64,000 bases of DNA, taken from positions 4,278,001 to 4,342,000 of the forward strand of contig OZ257136.1 of NCBI GenBank assembly GCA_965278995.1, in the 5' to 3' direction. Each line of letters starts with the position of its first letter. The first letter of the stretch is position 1. The notes under the pieces are model-generated. The model did no database searches, was not told the DNA's origin, and saw only the letters and a list, made by a program, of their open reading frames with translations. Both the position numbers and the translations under genes were made by a program. This DNA comes from JADJYF01 sp965278995. Its GTDB lineage: Bacteria; Pseudomonadota; Gammaproteobacteria; Ga0077536. Positions 24,160-33,403 of the stretch are shown here, piece after piece.

Positions 24160-24687
24160 CTACTTGACCGGTTCCATGATGGCGTCGAGGTTCAATTGAT
24201 CGCAGAAATCCATGAAATCGCTTCGCATGGCCGCGATCGACAGATCGGTCGGAATGCTGATCGTCATATGCAGGGAGAACATCGGCGTGCCGGTGTGCGC
24301 TGCGGCATAGTTACCCGAATACATGTCTTCAATGTTAATCTCGCGCCGCGCGAAGAACTGTGCAATCTGATGCACGACGCCGATTTGATCGACAGCGATG
24401 ACTTCGATCGCATACGGCATCAGATTCGGCGCCGGGGCGCGCGGCGACGCCCGCTGCGCTGTCATCGTTACGCCGAGGTCCTGCTGCAGGCGCACCACCA
24501 GGCTCTCGATCTTGGCGATGGCGTCCCAGGTGCCGGACAACAGCAGCATCAAGGTAAAGCGGTCGCCCATGACAGCCATTCGGCTCTCGGCGATGGTACA
24601 CCCGCATTCACGAATGGCACGGACAATGGGTTCGACCAACCCGGGGCGATTGGCCCCCATGGCCGAAATAGCGACGAGATTCTGCAT
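24160..24687 (-). CDS. gcvR: Glycine cleavage system regulator GcvR (tandem ACT domains)
   Basis: 175 residues with two ACT domains: LVAISAMGANRPGLVEPIV at the start and AIEVIAVDQIGVVHQIAQFF in the second half. GcvR binds GcvA in E. coli when glycine is low and blocks gcvTHP activation. It is divergent from dapA, as in the enterobacterial gcvR-bcp-dapA region, but bcp is absent here. Confidence 0.88.
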   Translation of the reverse strand: MQNLVAISAMGANRPGLVEPIVRAIRECGCTIAESRMAVMGDRFTLMLLLSGTWDAIAKIESLVVRLQQDLGVTMTAQRASPRAPAPNLMPYAIEVIAVDQIGVVHQIAQFFARREINIEDMYSGNYAAAHTGTPMFSLHMTISIPTDLSIAAMRSDFMDFCDQLNLDAIMEPVK

Positions 24688-24810
24688 TAAGGCGGGTAAT
24701 ATGCTCGGCTTGCGCGGTTTGCGGAATGACCGAATTGTGCATGGTCAGAGGCGGCAGCCGCAAGTATTGCCGTCGCTGGCTTCGGCACGCCGCATCGAGC
24801 GCTCTCCAGC

Positions 24811-24839
24811 TTGTTCTGATCGTTGCGAAAAGCTAACAT
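24811..24839 (+). promoter_or_regulatory. Predicted sigma-70 promoter of dapA
   Basis: -35 TTGTTC at 24811-24816, 17-bp spacer, -10 TAACAT at 24834-24839. Transcript would start about 20 bp before the AAGGGA RBS (24853-24858) of dapA. Consensus match only. Confidence 0.5.
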
Positions 24840-24865
24840 AACTGGTTGTTTTAAGGGATATTACG

Positions 24866-25768
24866 ATGAAGGCTCTGCACGGCAGCATGGTCGCCCTCGT
24901 GACGCCGATGAGCGCCGGGGTCGCGCCCGAAACGCCAATCGATTTCGAGGCGCTCGCCGCGCTGGTCGAGTTTCATGTCGAAAACGGCACCGATGGCATC
25001 GTCGCTGTCGGTACGACCGGCGAATCGGCGACCTTGACCGAAGACGAACATTGCCGCGCCATCGAAACCATTGTCCGCCTGGTCGCCGGCCGCGTTCCAG
25101 TCATCGCCGGCACCGGCGCCAATTCCACGCATGAAGCCATCCGTCTCACGCGCCGCGCCGCCGACGCTGGCGCTAACGCCTGCCTGCTGGTGACGCCCTA
25201 CTACAACAAACCGACCCAGCAGGGGCTCTACCTGCATCATCGCGCGATTGCCGAAGCCGTTGATATTCCCCAGATCCTCTACAACGTACCGAGCCGTACC
25301 GCCTGCGATATGCTGCCCGAGACGATTGCCCGGCTGAGCCGGCTGCCGAACATCGTCGGCGTCAAGGAAGCGACCGGTGATCTCGCGCGCGTCGCGCGGA
25401 TCAAGGCCGATTGCGGCGGAGAATTCGTGCTGCTGAGCGGCGACGACGCCACCGCCTGCGATTTCATCCTGGGCGGTGGTCACGGCGTGATCTCGGTGAC
25501 TGCCAATGTCGCACCGCGACTGATGCATGAGGTTTGCGTTGCTGCCGCGCGTGGCGACGGCGGTGAAGCGCATCGTCTCGACGCGCTGCTGCAACCGCTG
25601 CATCGCGACCTCTTCGTCGAATCAAGCCCGATACCGGTGAAGTGGGCTGTGCACGGTCTCGGTCTGCTCGACGCCGGCATCCGCCTGCCGCTGACCTGGC
25701 TGTCCGAGTCGCACTGGCCACTGATCCGTGCTGCCATGCGGCACGCGCACCTCGAATGTTCCATTTGA
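24866..25768 (+). CDS. dapA: 4-hydroxy-tetrahydrodipicolinate synthase
   Basis: 300 residues, full length. Condenses pyruvate with aspartate semialdehyde, the first step specific to lysine/diaminopimelate. Seen: GTTGESATL (49-57), VTPYYNKPTQQG with Tyr112/113, catalytic Tyr139 in YNVPSRT, Schiff-base Lys167 in GVKEATGD, and LLSGDDAT. ATG 24866 with AAGGGA eight bases upstream. bamC follows 41 bp later, as in E. coli. Confidence 0.96.
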   Translation: MKALHGSMVALVTPMSAGVAPETPIDFEALAALVEFHVENGTDGIVAVGTTGESATLTEDEHCRAIETIVRLVAGRVPVIAGTGANSTHEAIRLTRRAADAGANACLLVTPYYNKPTQQGLYLHHRAIAEAVDIPQILYNVPSRTACDMLPETIARLSRLPNIVGVKEATGDLARVARIKADCGGEFVLLSGDDATACDFILGGGHGVISVTANVAPRLMHEVCVAAARGDGGEAHRLDALLQPLHRDLFVESSPIPVKWAVHGLGLLDAGIRLPLTWLSESHWPLIRAAMRHAHLECSI

Positions 25769-25809
25769 ACGGCAACGGGCGCCGAATCATGCCCGGAGGA
25801 ACCAGACCC

Positions 25810-27006
25810 ATGTTAAGAGCCGCGCTCATCAGCGTGCTGATCGGCGTCGCCACGAGCGGCTGCAGCAAGTTCATTCCCAAACTCGATGAAGTGATCCCGG
25901 ACAATCGCAAGAACTACGAGAAAAGCCAGAGCCTGCCTGATCTCGAAGTACCGCCTGATCTGAGTACCGAAGCCATCCGCGATCGCATGGCGATACCGGA
26001 AGGCGGGCAGGCGGCACGCTATTCGACCTATCAGGAACGTCGCGCAACACGCCAGAAAACCGAGCAGCTCGAGCAATCGCAGAATTCTGCGATTCGCGTG
26101 CTGGAAGACGAGCATGTGCTGGCTGTCGATGGCGCCGCGGTCCAGATCTGGCCGAAGCTGAAAGAATTCTGGGCCGGCAAAGGTTATACGCTCGAGCTCG
26201 ATGATGTCGAACTCGGAGTGGTCGAAACCGCCTGGACCGAAGATGACGCCAAGCTCTCGCGCGACAAGTTCAAGGTGTTTGCCGAGGCCGGTGAAAAGGC
26301 TGGCACTACTGTCCTCTACGTTTCGCATGAAGGCCAGGAACTCGTCCCACAAGGCGAGGATCTCGTATGGCAGCGCAAACCGCGCGATGCCGAACGCGAA
26401 GGTGCGATTGTGACCGAACTGCAGACTTTCCTGACCGGCAGCGGCACTGCAGTCGCAAGTACCGTCAAGCCGCAGAATCGCACGGATTCGTCTGCCGCCG
26501 AGGACACTGCCGATGCCTCGCGCGAAGCGGCTGCGTCCGACCAACCATCGACTGACGAAGCTTCAGCGGAAACGTCCCAGGAATCTCCAACAGCATCGGC
26601 GACGGTGGGCGACGCTGCGCCGATCACCAGCGGACCGCAGCACGCCGAACTCGTCAGTGTCGGTGGCGGCAAAGTATATCTGTCGGTTGCCGAAGATTTT
26701 CCGAGTGCCTGGAAAACGACCGGCCGTGCGCTGGAGAAAGCCGGGGTCGCCGTGCGCGACTCGGACAAGGGCCGCGGGGTCTATGTGATCGAGATGAGCG
26801 GGGGCGAAAAAGCCGACAGCGGCGTCCTGGACAAACTCAAATTCTGGGGCGGCGACAAGAATACCGAATTGCAGGTCAGTCTGACCGGCGTCGGTGAGAA
26901 GACGGAAGTCGTCGTGCTCGACCGCGACGGACGATGGGAAACCGGTGACGTTGCCGGTCAGTTGCTCGGCAGACTGCAGGACGCGCTGAACAGCGGAAGG
27001 ATTTAG
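25810..27006 (+). CDS. bamC: Outer membrane assembly lipoprotein BamC
   Basis: 398 residues. Lipobox IGVATSGC (Cys at about 18), then the conserved unstructured N-terminal stretch with YEKSQSLPDLEVPPDLS that in E. coli binds BamD, and two helix-grip domains separated by an Ala/Ser/Thr-rich linker (about 218-282). Part of the BAM complex that inserts outer-membrane proteins. ATG 25810 has the strong RBS GGAGGA; an earlier ATG at 25789 would disrupt the signal peptide. The linker is longer than in E. coli BamC (344 aa). Confidence 0.9.
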   Translation: MLRAALISVLIGVATSGCSKFIPKLDEVIPDNRKNYEKSQSLPDLEVPPDLSTEAIRDRMAIPEGGQAARYSTYQERRATRQKTEQLEQSQNSAIRVLEDEHVLAVDGAAVQIWPKLKEFWAGKGYTLELDDVELGVVETAWTEDDAKLSRDKFKVFAEAGEKAGTTVLYVSHEGQELVPQGEDLVWQRKPRDAEREGAIVTELQTFLTGSGTAVASTVKPQNRTDSSAAEDTADASREAAASDQPSTDEASAETSQESPTASATVGDAAPITSGPQHAELVSVGGGKVYLSVAEDFPSAWKTTGRALEKAGVAVRDSDKGRGVYVIEMSGGEKADSGVLDKLKFWGGDKNTELQVSLTGVGEKTEVVVLDRDGRWETGDVAGQLLGRLQDALNSGRI

Positions 27007-27025
27007 ACGTTTCCGTTCCCGGTCC

Positions 27026-27793
27026 GTGTTGCGCTTCGCAACCTTGGGCAGCGGCAGCGCAGGGAATGCCACCCTGTTCATGCAGGGTGATGAAGCACTG
27101 CTGATCGATTGCGGCTTGAGCGTGCGTCAGCTGGAAGCGCGGCTCGCGACACTCGGCTGCGAACCCGCTGCCATCGGCGCGTTATTGTTGACGCATGAGC
27201 ATGACGACCATATCGCCAGTGCTGGCGCGTTCTCGCGCAAACATCGGGTGCCGATCTATCTGTCGTCAGGTACGCGGCTGGTCGGCGCTGCTGCGCTCGG
27301 CGGTGCACATGAACAGATTGAGTTCCTGCCTGATATTCCGTTTTGCGTCGGCGCGTTCGACATTGCACCGGTCATCGTTCCCCACGATGCGCGCGAGCCC
27401 TGTCAGTTCGTCATCGGCGATGGGAATCATCGCGTCGGCGTGTTGACCGATGTCGGGCAAATTACGCCGCATCTGGTGCGACATTTCACCGGGCTGGACG
27501 CATTCATGCTCGAATTCAACCACGACCCAAGTCTGCTGGCGGCGAGCCATTATCCAGCAGGTTTGAAATCACGCATCGCGGGCGACTACGGCCACCTCAG
27601 CAACACCCAGGCCGAGACGCTGTTGAAACGCGTGGCGGGAAGCCGCTTGCAGCATGTCGTCGCCGCGCATCTGAGCGAGAAAACGAATACGCCTGCGTGC
27701 GTTCAGCAGTGCTTGACTCGTGTACTGGCGCCAGAGGTCAGTTGGACCATCGCATCCCAACATCAGGTCTCGCCCTGGTACGAAGTCGGCTGA
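27026..27793 (+). CDS. MBL-fold metallohydrolase (YycJ/WalJ-like)
   Basis: 255 residues; start GTG 27026 (a TTG follows). Seen: FATLGSGSAGNATL, LIDCGLS, LLTHEHDDHIAS (HxHxDH zinc motif), VLTDVGQ, MLEFNHD and VAAHLSEKTN. This is the signature order of YycJ-type phosphodiesterases/nucleases, which in some bacteria are tied to DNA repair. It ends 32 bp from the convergent der gene. Confidence 0.85.
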   Translation: MLRFATLGSGSAGNATLFMQGDEALLIDCGLSVRQLEARLATLGCEPAAIGALLLTHEHDDHIASAGAFSRKHRVPIYLSSGTRLVGAAALGGAHEQIEFLPDIPFCVGAFDIAPVIVPHDAREPCQFVIGDGNHRVGVLTDVGQITPHLVRHFTGLDAFMLEFNHDPSLLAASHYPAGLKSRIAGDYGHLSNTQAETLLKRVAGSRLQHVVAAHLSEKTNTPACVQQCLTRVLAPEVSWTIASQHQVSPWYEVG

Positions 27794-27825
27794 ACGATGA
27801 CACGCACTTACCGCTGTCGGCTGCT

Positions 27826-29253
27826 TCAGGATTTACCCTTGACGTGGCGCATCAATCGCCGGCGCTTGGTCGCCTGGCGCTGTGTCAGCACGTTGCGCTT
27901 GCCGGCGAAAGGATTCTCGCCCTGACGAAATTCGAGCTGTATCGGCGTGCCGACAAGGTCGAGTTGTTCGCGAAAGAAATTTTCGAGATAGCGTCGATAA
28001 CTGTTCGGTACATCGTCGACGAGGTTGCCGTGAATAACAATCGTCGGCGGATTGCGCCCGCCGAGGTGTGCATAGCGCATCTTGATTCGATGACCGCGCA
28101 CCATCGGCGGTTGGTGCGCCGTGACAGCTGCTTTCAACAGGGTCGACAGATCGTTGGTCTTGTGTGCGCCGACTGCAGAGCGCCAGGCAGCGTGAATCGC
28201 GCTGAACAGTTCGCCGACACCGCTGCCATGCAAAGCGGAGATGAAGCGTACTTCGGCGAACTCGGCAAAACGCAGGCGGCGGTCGATGTCGCGATGCAGC
28301 CGATCGCGGGCGTCGAGGTCGAGGCCATCCCACTTATTGACGACGACGACCAATGCGCGCCCGCTGTTCAGTACGAGGCCGAGCAGACTGAGATCCTGCT
28401 CGGTAACTGAATCGCGGGCGTCGATCAGCAGCAACGCAAGCTGGGCACGATCAAGCGCTTGCAGCGATTGCACGGCGCTGAATTTTTCTTCGATGCCCTG
28501 GGTGCGGGCCTTGCGGCGCAGACCGGCGGTGTCGATGATCGTATAGCCCCGTCCATGACGTTCGAAATCGGTATCGACAGCGTCGCGCGTGGTGCCGGCA
28601 ACTTCGCTCGTGATCATCCGCTCCTCTCCGAGGATACGGTTGACGAGCGTTGACTTGCCGACATTTGGTCGACCGATGACGGCGATGCGGATCCGCTGGT
28701 TGTCCTCGGCAACTTCGTAACTCTCTGCTGACGGCCAACCGGCCGTGACGGCCTCGATCAGCGTGGTGACGCCATCACCGTGCGACGCCGAGATGGCGTG
28801 AACTTCTGCCAATGCAAGGCGGCTGAACTCGGCTGTGATCACCGCTGCTTCATGCCCCTCGGTCTTGTTCACAGCGAGATACGTACGCAGTCCTGCTGTA
28901 CGCAATCGATGGGCAAGCATTTCGTCGTTGGCATTGATACCAGCGCGACCGTCAACGACCAGGATCACTGCGTCACATTCGCTCGCCGCAGCGAGTGCAT
29001 GAGCGGCAACCTGGCCGCTCAACTCATCTTCGGCGCTGTCGTCGATTCCACCCGTATCGATCACGATGTAACCGGATTCGCCGATGCGGCCGACACCGAC
29101 TTTGGGGTCGCGTGTCAGGCCGGGGACATCGGCAACGAGCGCGTCTCGTGAGCGCGTCAATCGATTGAACAGAGTCGATTTGCCGACGTTCGGGCGACCG
29201 ACGATGGCAACGGTCGGTTTATGGATGGGTGCGGCGGGCGGAGAGTCATTCAT
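27826..29253 (-). CDS. der: Ribosome-assembly GTPase Der (EngA)
   Basis: 475 residues, two GTPase domains plus KH-like domain. GTPase 1: GRPNVGKSTLFN (19-30), DTGG, NKTEG; GTPase 2: GRPNVGKSTLVN, DTAG, NKWD. C-terminal KH domain ends in a basic tail. Needed for 50S assembly. The first G4 box reads NKTE where most enzymes have NKxD; guanine specificity in domain 1 could be altered, but Glu is a conservative change. Last gene of the ndk-...-bamB-der run. Confidence 0.96.
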   Translation of the reverse strand: MNDSPPAAPIHKPTVAIVGRPNVGKSTLFNRLTRSRDALVADVPGLTRDPKVGVGRIGESGYIVIDTGGIDDSAEDELSGQVAAHALAAASECDAVILVVDGRAGINANDEMLAHRLRTAGLRTYLAVNKTEGHEAAVITAEFSRLALAEVHAISASHGDGVTTLIEAVTAGWPSAESYEVAEDNQRIRIAVIGRPNVGKSTLVNRILGEERMITSEVAGTTRDAVDTDFERHGRGYTIIDTAGLRRKARTQGIEEKFSAVQSLQALDRAQLALLLIDARDSVTEQDLSLLGLVLNSGRALVVVVNKWDGLDLDARDRLHRDIDRRLRFAEFAEVRFISALHGSGVGELFSAIHAAWRSAVGAHKTNDLSTLLKAAVTAHQPPMVRGHRIKMRYAHLGGRNPPTIVIHGNLVDDVPNSYRRYLENFFREQLDLVGTPIQLEFRQGENPFAGKRNVLTQRQATKRRRLMRHVKGKS

Positions 29254-29292
29254 GGCGGGTTGCTCGACAGCCGCAGGAACTGCGGCGGCCGC

Positions 29293-30483
29293 TCATTGCG
29301 GTCGCATGGCGACCAGATATCCTTCAGCGTTATAGCTCAACACGACACCACCGGCATTGATCGCCGGCGCGATGATGCGCATTTCCTCAATCTGTTCGCG
29401 ATACTCGAACTCGCCGTTCGCGGCGTCCAGCCAATGGACGAAACCGGCGAAATCGCCGACGACGATGTGGCCATCGAAAAACAACGGGCCCGTGACGAAT
29501 CGATTGGCGAGACCATCCTGTTTCCACAAAGAAGCACCCGTCTCGCGATTGAGTGCCCACACATTGCTTTCTTCATCGGTCAGATAGACACGATCGCCAC
29601 CGACAGCAATTTCATCGTAGGAGGAAACATCGCGGGTCCATTGGATCTGGCCGTCGGCGAGCGTCAGTGCAGCGACCCCGCCCTGGAAGCTGGCGACATA
29701 AACGACATCATCGACAACGACAGGTTCGGCATCGACATCGACCATGCGTTCGAGATCGGAGCGGCCGCTGGGAACGGCCAGCGCGGTATCCCACACGAGC
29801 TTGCCGGTATGCAGGCCGAGTGCGGCAATACGGCCGTTGTCAAACCCGGCCAGCACGATATCGCCAGCGATGACCGGCGCGCCGACACCGCGCAAAGTCA
29901 AGGTTGGTACCGAGCGATCGTAGATCCAGGTTTCTGCACCGGTCTGCGAGTTCAGTCCGAACAACTTGCCATCGCCTGTGCGAACGACGGTCACGCCGTC
30001 AGCTGCGCGCGGTGCCGCCAGTACTTCGCTGGAAACTTTCGCTACCCAGCGCAGTTTACCGGTTGCAACTTCGCGTGCGATGACACGGCCGTCGCCAGTG
30101 CCGATCAGGACCAGGCCATCTCCACCGCCCGGGCCACCGGTGTACTGCACCGATTCGTCTTCGATTTCCCACACCACTTTGCCGGTGTCGAGCGCCGTCG
30201 CGGCAAGGCGACCATAGCGATCGGCAACGAACAGCAGATTGTCGATGACGACCGGTGTCAGCTTGAGATACTGCTGATCGGCGCCCTTGCCGATGCGCTT
30301 GGACCACAGCTGCCCGACTTTGAGGCGCGCCTCGAACTCCGTCAGCTCGGTCGGAGCGACGGCATTGCTCGTCTCGCGCATCAGGAGTTCTTTGACGTTT
30401 GAACAACCACTCGTCGCCACCAGCATCACGAGCATGAACAAACAGCGAGCTGCACACTTCGCCATGCCCGGTTGTCTGCTCAC
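29293..30483 (-). CDS. bamB: Outer membrane assembly lipoprotein BamB (YfgL)
   Basis: 396 residues. Signal peptide with lipobox VATSGC (about residue 27), then eight PQQ-like beta-propeller blades (repeats such as GKVVWEIED, GKLRWVAKV, GAETWIYD, GKLVWDTAL). Part of the BAM complex, docking on BamA. Start GTG 30483 overlaps the yfgM stop as GTGA, so the two are translationally coupled; an internal ATG at 30465 is an alternative. Confidence 0.94.
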   Translation of the reverse strand: MSRQPGMAKCAARCLFMLVMLVATSGCSNVKELLMRETSNAVAPTELTEFEARLKVGQLWSKRIGKGADQQYLKLTPVVIDNLLFVADRYGRLAATALDTGKVVWEIEDESVQYTGGPGGGDGLVLIGTGDGRVIAREVATGKLRWVAKVSSEVLAAPRAADGVTVVRTGDGKLFGLNSQTGAETWIYDRSVPTLTLRGVGAPVIAGDIVLAGFDNGRIAALGLHTGKLVWDTALAVPSGRSDLERMVDVDAEPVVVDDVVYVASFQGGVAALTLADGQIQWTRDVSSYDEIAVGGDRVYLTDEESNVWALNRETGASLWKQDGLANRFVTGPLFFDGHIVVGDFAGFVHWLDAANGEFEYREQIEEMRIIAPAINAGGVVLSYNAEGYLVAMRPQ

Positions 30484-31130
30484 GAATCGCCGCCCGCCGT
30501 TGCCACTGTCAGATTGTCGAGCTTGAGCTGCACTATTTCGCTGTCCAGACCCAGCTTCTCGGCATCCACCATTGCTTCGAGATATTTCGTGCGCGCGCCG
30601 GCGACATCGCCGCTCGCAGCAAGCACGTCGCCGCGCAGTTCGGCATAGCGCTCGGCACCGGCAGTCGACGGGATCGCGGCCAGCGCGGCCTGAGCTTCTT
30701 TGACAGCGCCTTCGGCGAGCAGGATACGGGCAAGTCGCGCACGCGCGACGTTGGCCAGCTCGCCGCTGTCTTTGGCCGCAGTCAACGTCGACAGCAACTT
30801 CTTGGCTTCGGGATAATCCTTCTTGTCGACAGCTATTCGCGCCAACAGCAGAGTCGTCAGCCGTGCATAGATGCTGCCTGGGTAGGCTTCGACGATACCG
30901 TGGCCGGACTTGACGGCGTTATCGTCGGGCGCTTTGCTCAGCATTTCGAGGAAATGCTCGTAGTTGAGTGAGGCTTCCGCAGCACGGGCAGTCTGACTTG
31001 AATCCCAGTAGCGGTAAGCGGTTAACCCGCCGAGTCCCACGACCAGTCCGAACACGAGCGCGCGGCCATTGTCCTTCCACCAGCGTTTGATCTGGTCGAC
31101 CTGTTCAGATTCGGATACGTAATGGTCCAC
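30480..31130 (-). CDS. yfgM: Inner membrane TPR protein YfgM (ancillary SecYEG translocon subunit)
   Basis: 216 residues. N-terminal SESEQVDQIKRWWKDNG (cytoplasmic), one transmembrane segment (about 24-43, ending YRYWDSS) and a periplasmic TPR-like helical domain (UPF0070). In E. coli YfgM couples PpiD and the translocon to chaperones. GTG start at 31130; no better ATG. Lies between hisS and bamB as in other gammaproteobacteria. Confidence 0.9.
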   Translation of the reverse strand: MDHYVSESEQVDQIKRWWKDNGRALVFGLVVGLGGLTAYRYWDSSQTARAAEASLNYEHFLEMLSKAPDDNAVKSGHGIVEAYPGSIYARLTTLLLARIAVDKKDYPEAKKLLSTLTAAKDSGELANVARARLARILLAEGAVKEAQAALAAIPSTAGAERYAELRGDVLAASGDVAGARTKYLEAMVDAEKLGLDSEIVQLKLDNLTVATAGGDS

Positions 31131-31236
31131 TGCCCGCTACTCCGCGACAGCGCGGATGCGCTGCAATAATGAAAAGACGGCGATTATAGTCCGAAAATCC
31201 GCTTGGCAGTCGCGACAGCCAGGGCTCAGTTGGCGC

Positions 31237-32514
31237 TCACCGATACTCAGCCAGTGCCGCCAGCGTAGTGCCGACTTCAGTAACGCGGCAGACTTGTTGC
31301 TCGCGCCCGTCGCGCAGCGGTTTGATGGCAACTTCGCCCCGTGCGGCTTCTTCTTCGCCGAGAATGACAGCGAACTCAGCACCGCAACGATCGGCTTTTT
31401 TCAACTGCGCTTTGAGGCGGCCACCGCCGACGTGGCCGATCACGGTCAAGCCCGGGCATTGAGTGCGCAGGTCTTCGGCCAGCTGCAGCGCCGCCCGTTC
31501 GAGCACGTCGCTGGCAGCGCAGATATAGACCGCTGTTGGCGGCGGGTTCTCAGTGGCCACGCCTGTGGCGCACAGTTCCAGCAGACGTTCCAGACCCATC
31601 GCGAAACCGACAGCGGGCGTTGCCCTCCCGCCCATCACTTCGACCAGGCCGTCGTAGCGCCCTCCCGCACAGACCGTGCCCTGCGCACCGAGTTCAGTGG
31701 TGACCCATTCGAAGACGGTTTTGCCGTAGTAGTCGAGTCCGCGAACCAGGCGGGGATTCAACGTAAAGGCAACGCCGTTATCGGACAGGCGCTGACACAG
31801 TCCGTCAAAATGCGCCCGCGAATCGTCATCCAGATAAGCGGCCAGCGTCGGCGCGGCGCCGACCAGATCGGCCATCGCCGGGTTTTTGCTGTCGAGTATG
31901 CGCAGCGGATTTCGTTCCAGACGATCGCGACTGTCGGCGTCGAGCGCCGTCGCATGGCTGGAGAAGTAACCATGCAGCGCATGGCGGTAAGCAGCGCGCG
32001 CCTCGATACTGCCGAGCGAATTGAGTTCCAGCGTCAGTTTATCGAGACCGAGAGCCCGCCACATGCGCGCACTCAGCAGAATCACTTCGGCATCGATATC
32101 CGGGCCGGCCGCACCGAATACTTCGACGCCCAGCTGATGGAACTGACGATGCCGCCCCCGCTGTGGTCGTTCGTGTCGGAACATCGGGCCGAGATACCAC
32201 AGGCGCTGCGGCAGATGCTGCAACACACCGTGTTCAAGCACGGCACGTACGCAACTGGCGGTACCTTCCGGCCGGAGCGTGAGGCTATCGCCGTTGCGAT
32301 CGTCGAAGGTATACATTTCCTTCTGCACGATATCCGTCGCATCACCGATAGAACGCTTGAAGACAGCTGACTGCTCCACCAGCGGCAGGCGGATTTCGCC
32401 GTAGCCATAGCTGGTGAGGATGTCGGTCAGCCTGCGCTCGAGCGCGCGCCATTGAGCCGACACGGGTGGCAGGATATCGTTCATGCCGCGGACGGCTTGC
32501 AGGGTCACACTCAT
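31237..32514 (-). CDS. hisS: Histidyl-tRNA synthetase
   Basis: 425 residues, class II synthetase. Seen: VRGMNDILPP N-terminus, motif 2 GPMFRHERPQRGRHRQFHQ, HisA region LVRGLDYYGKTVFEW, motif 3 AVGFAMGLERLLEL, and a C-terminal anticodon-binding domain (IGHVGGGRLKAQLKKADRCG). ATG 32514 gives the standard MSVTLQ start. In many relatives ispG precedes hisS; here rodZ does directly. Confidence 0.96.
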   Translation of the reverse strand: MSVTLQAVRGMNDILPPVSAQWRALERRLTDILTSYGYGEIRLPLVEQSAVFKRSIGDATDIVQKEMYTFDDRNGDSLTLRPEGTASCVRAVLEHGVLQHLPQRLWYLGPMFRHERPQRGRHRQFHQLGVEVFGAAGPDIDAEVILLSARMWRALGLDKLTLELNSLGSIEARAAYRHALHGYFSSHATALDADSRDRLERNPLRILDSKNPAMADLVGAAPTLAAYLDDDSRAHFDGLCQRLSDNGVAFTLNPRLVRGLDYYGKTVFEWVTTELGAQGTVCAGGRYDGLVEVMGGRATPAVGFAMGLERLLELCATGVATENPPPTAVYICAASDVLERAALQLAEDLRTQCPGLTVIGHVGGGRLKAQLKKADRCGAEFAVILGEEEAARGEVAIKPLRDGREQQVCRVTEVGTTLAALAEYR

Positions 32515-32527
32515 GATGTCGTCTGAT

Positions 32528-33403
32528 CTAATTCGCGGGTCGGGCCTGACCAAGTTGCAGACGCGCGACGCCTTCTTCAGCTATTCCTTCCAGATCGACG
32601 GCCTGACCTTCGAACAACAGACTCACGGCCAGCGCATTGCCGATGACCAATGAATAAGGTTTGCGGCCCTGGATCTCGATCTGATTGCCGGCCCGCACGA
32701 TGTTGTAGTACAGCCGTTCGCCGTTGACGTCTTGGACCTGGATCCAGGAATCCTCGCGTGCCGCGATCACGAGATCGGCGTTGCTTGTTGTGATCGGCGC
32801 AGTTTCCGGTGCCTCTGCTGCCGGGAGAATGTCGTCGGCCACTATCACCGGATCCGGTGCATGAAACATCGGATCTTCAGGGTGCACAACCTGCGGAAAC
32901 TCATAAGACAGGGGCGGTGTGTCAGCCAACGGCACTGGTGCATCGGCGGCGATACCAGGCTCGATGAGCGGTACTGCAGGTACATGTGAACGCAACCACA
33001 ATGCGACCATTACGATCATGACCAGCGCGACGACGACCGTGGTGTAGCGGACAATCTTGCTGTCACTAGTGACTTGCAGTGGCGCACGCGATTGGAAGTC
33101 GGCTAGTACTGGCGCAGCCCCGGCATAACGTTCGTCGAGATAAGCAAGCAGTGGGGTGCTGTCGAGTGCCAGCTCTTTGCAGATTGCCCGCACATAGCCG
33201 CGGACGAATGCCGGTGCCGGGAGGTCGTCGAATGCATTGCTTTCGAGACTGGCGACGATACGCGGCTCCAGGCGCAGACTGCGCGCAAGATCCTCGCGGC
33301 TCATCTGGCGCTGTTCACGCCCCCGCCGCAGCACCTCGCCGAGACTGACTGCCGACAGGTGCGCTACAGGGGTCTCGCCAGCTCGGTTTTCGTGCTCGGT
33401 CAC
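32528..33403 (-). CDS. rodZ: Cytoskeletal protein RodZ
   Basis: 291 residues. N-terminal HTH_25 domain (LGEVLRRGREQRQMSREDLA, through AFVRGYVRAICKEL), basic region, transmembrane segment at about 121-137 and a periplasmic domain ending in DUF4115 (VQDVNGERLYYNIVRAGNQI). Links MreB to the membrane to control rod shape. GTG 33403 overlaps the pilF stop as GTGA. Periplasmic linker Pro/Ala/Glu-rich. Confidence 0.9.
   Translation of the reverse strand: MTEHENRAGETPVAHLSAVSLGEVLRRGREQRQMSREDLARSLRLEPRIVASLESNAFDDLPAPAFVRGYVRAICKELALDSTPLLAYLDERYAGAAPVLADFQSRAPLQVTSDSKIVRYTTVVVALVMIVMVALWLRSHVPAVPLIEPGIAADAPVPLADTPPLSYEFPQVVHPEDPMFHAPDPVIVADDILPAAEAPETAPITTSNADLVIAAREDSWIQVQDVNGERLYYNIVRAGNQIEIQGRKPYSLVIGNALAVSLLFEGQAVDLEGIAEEGVARLQLGQARPAN

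Noticed and set aside
27343..28410. Plus-strand ORF of 355 codons opposite der
   Set aside because: Shadow of two well-conserved genes (MBL protein and der).
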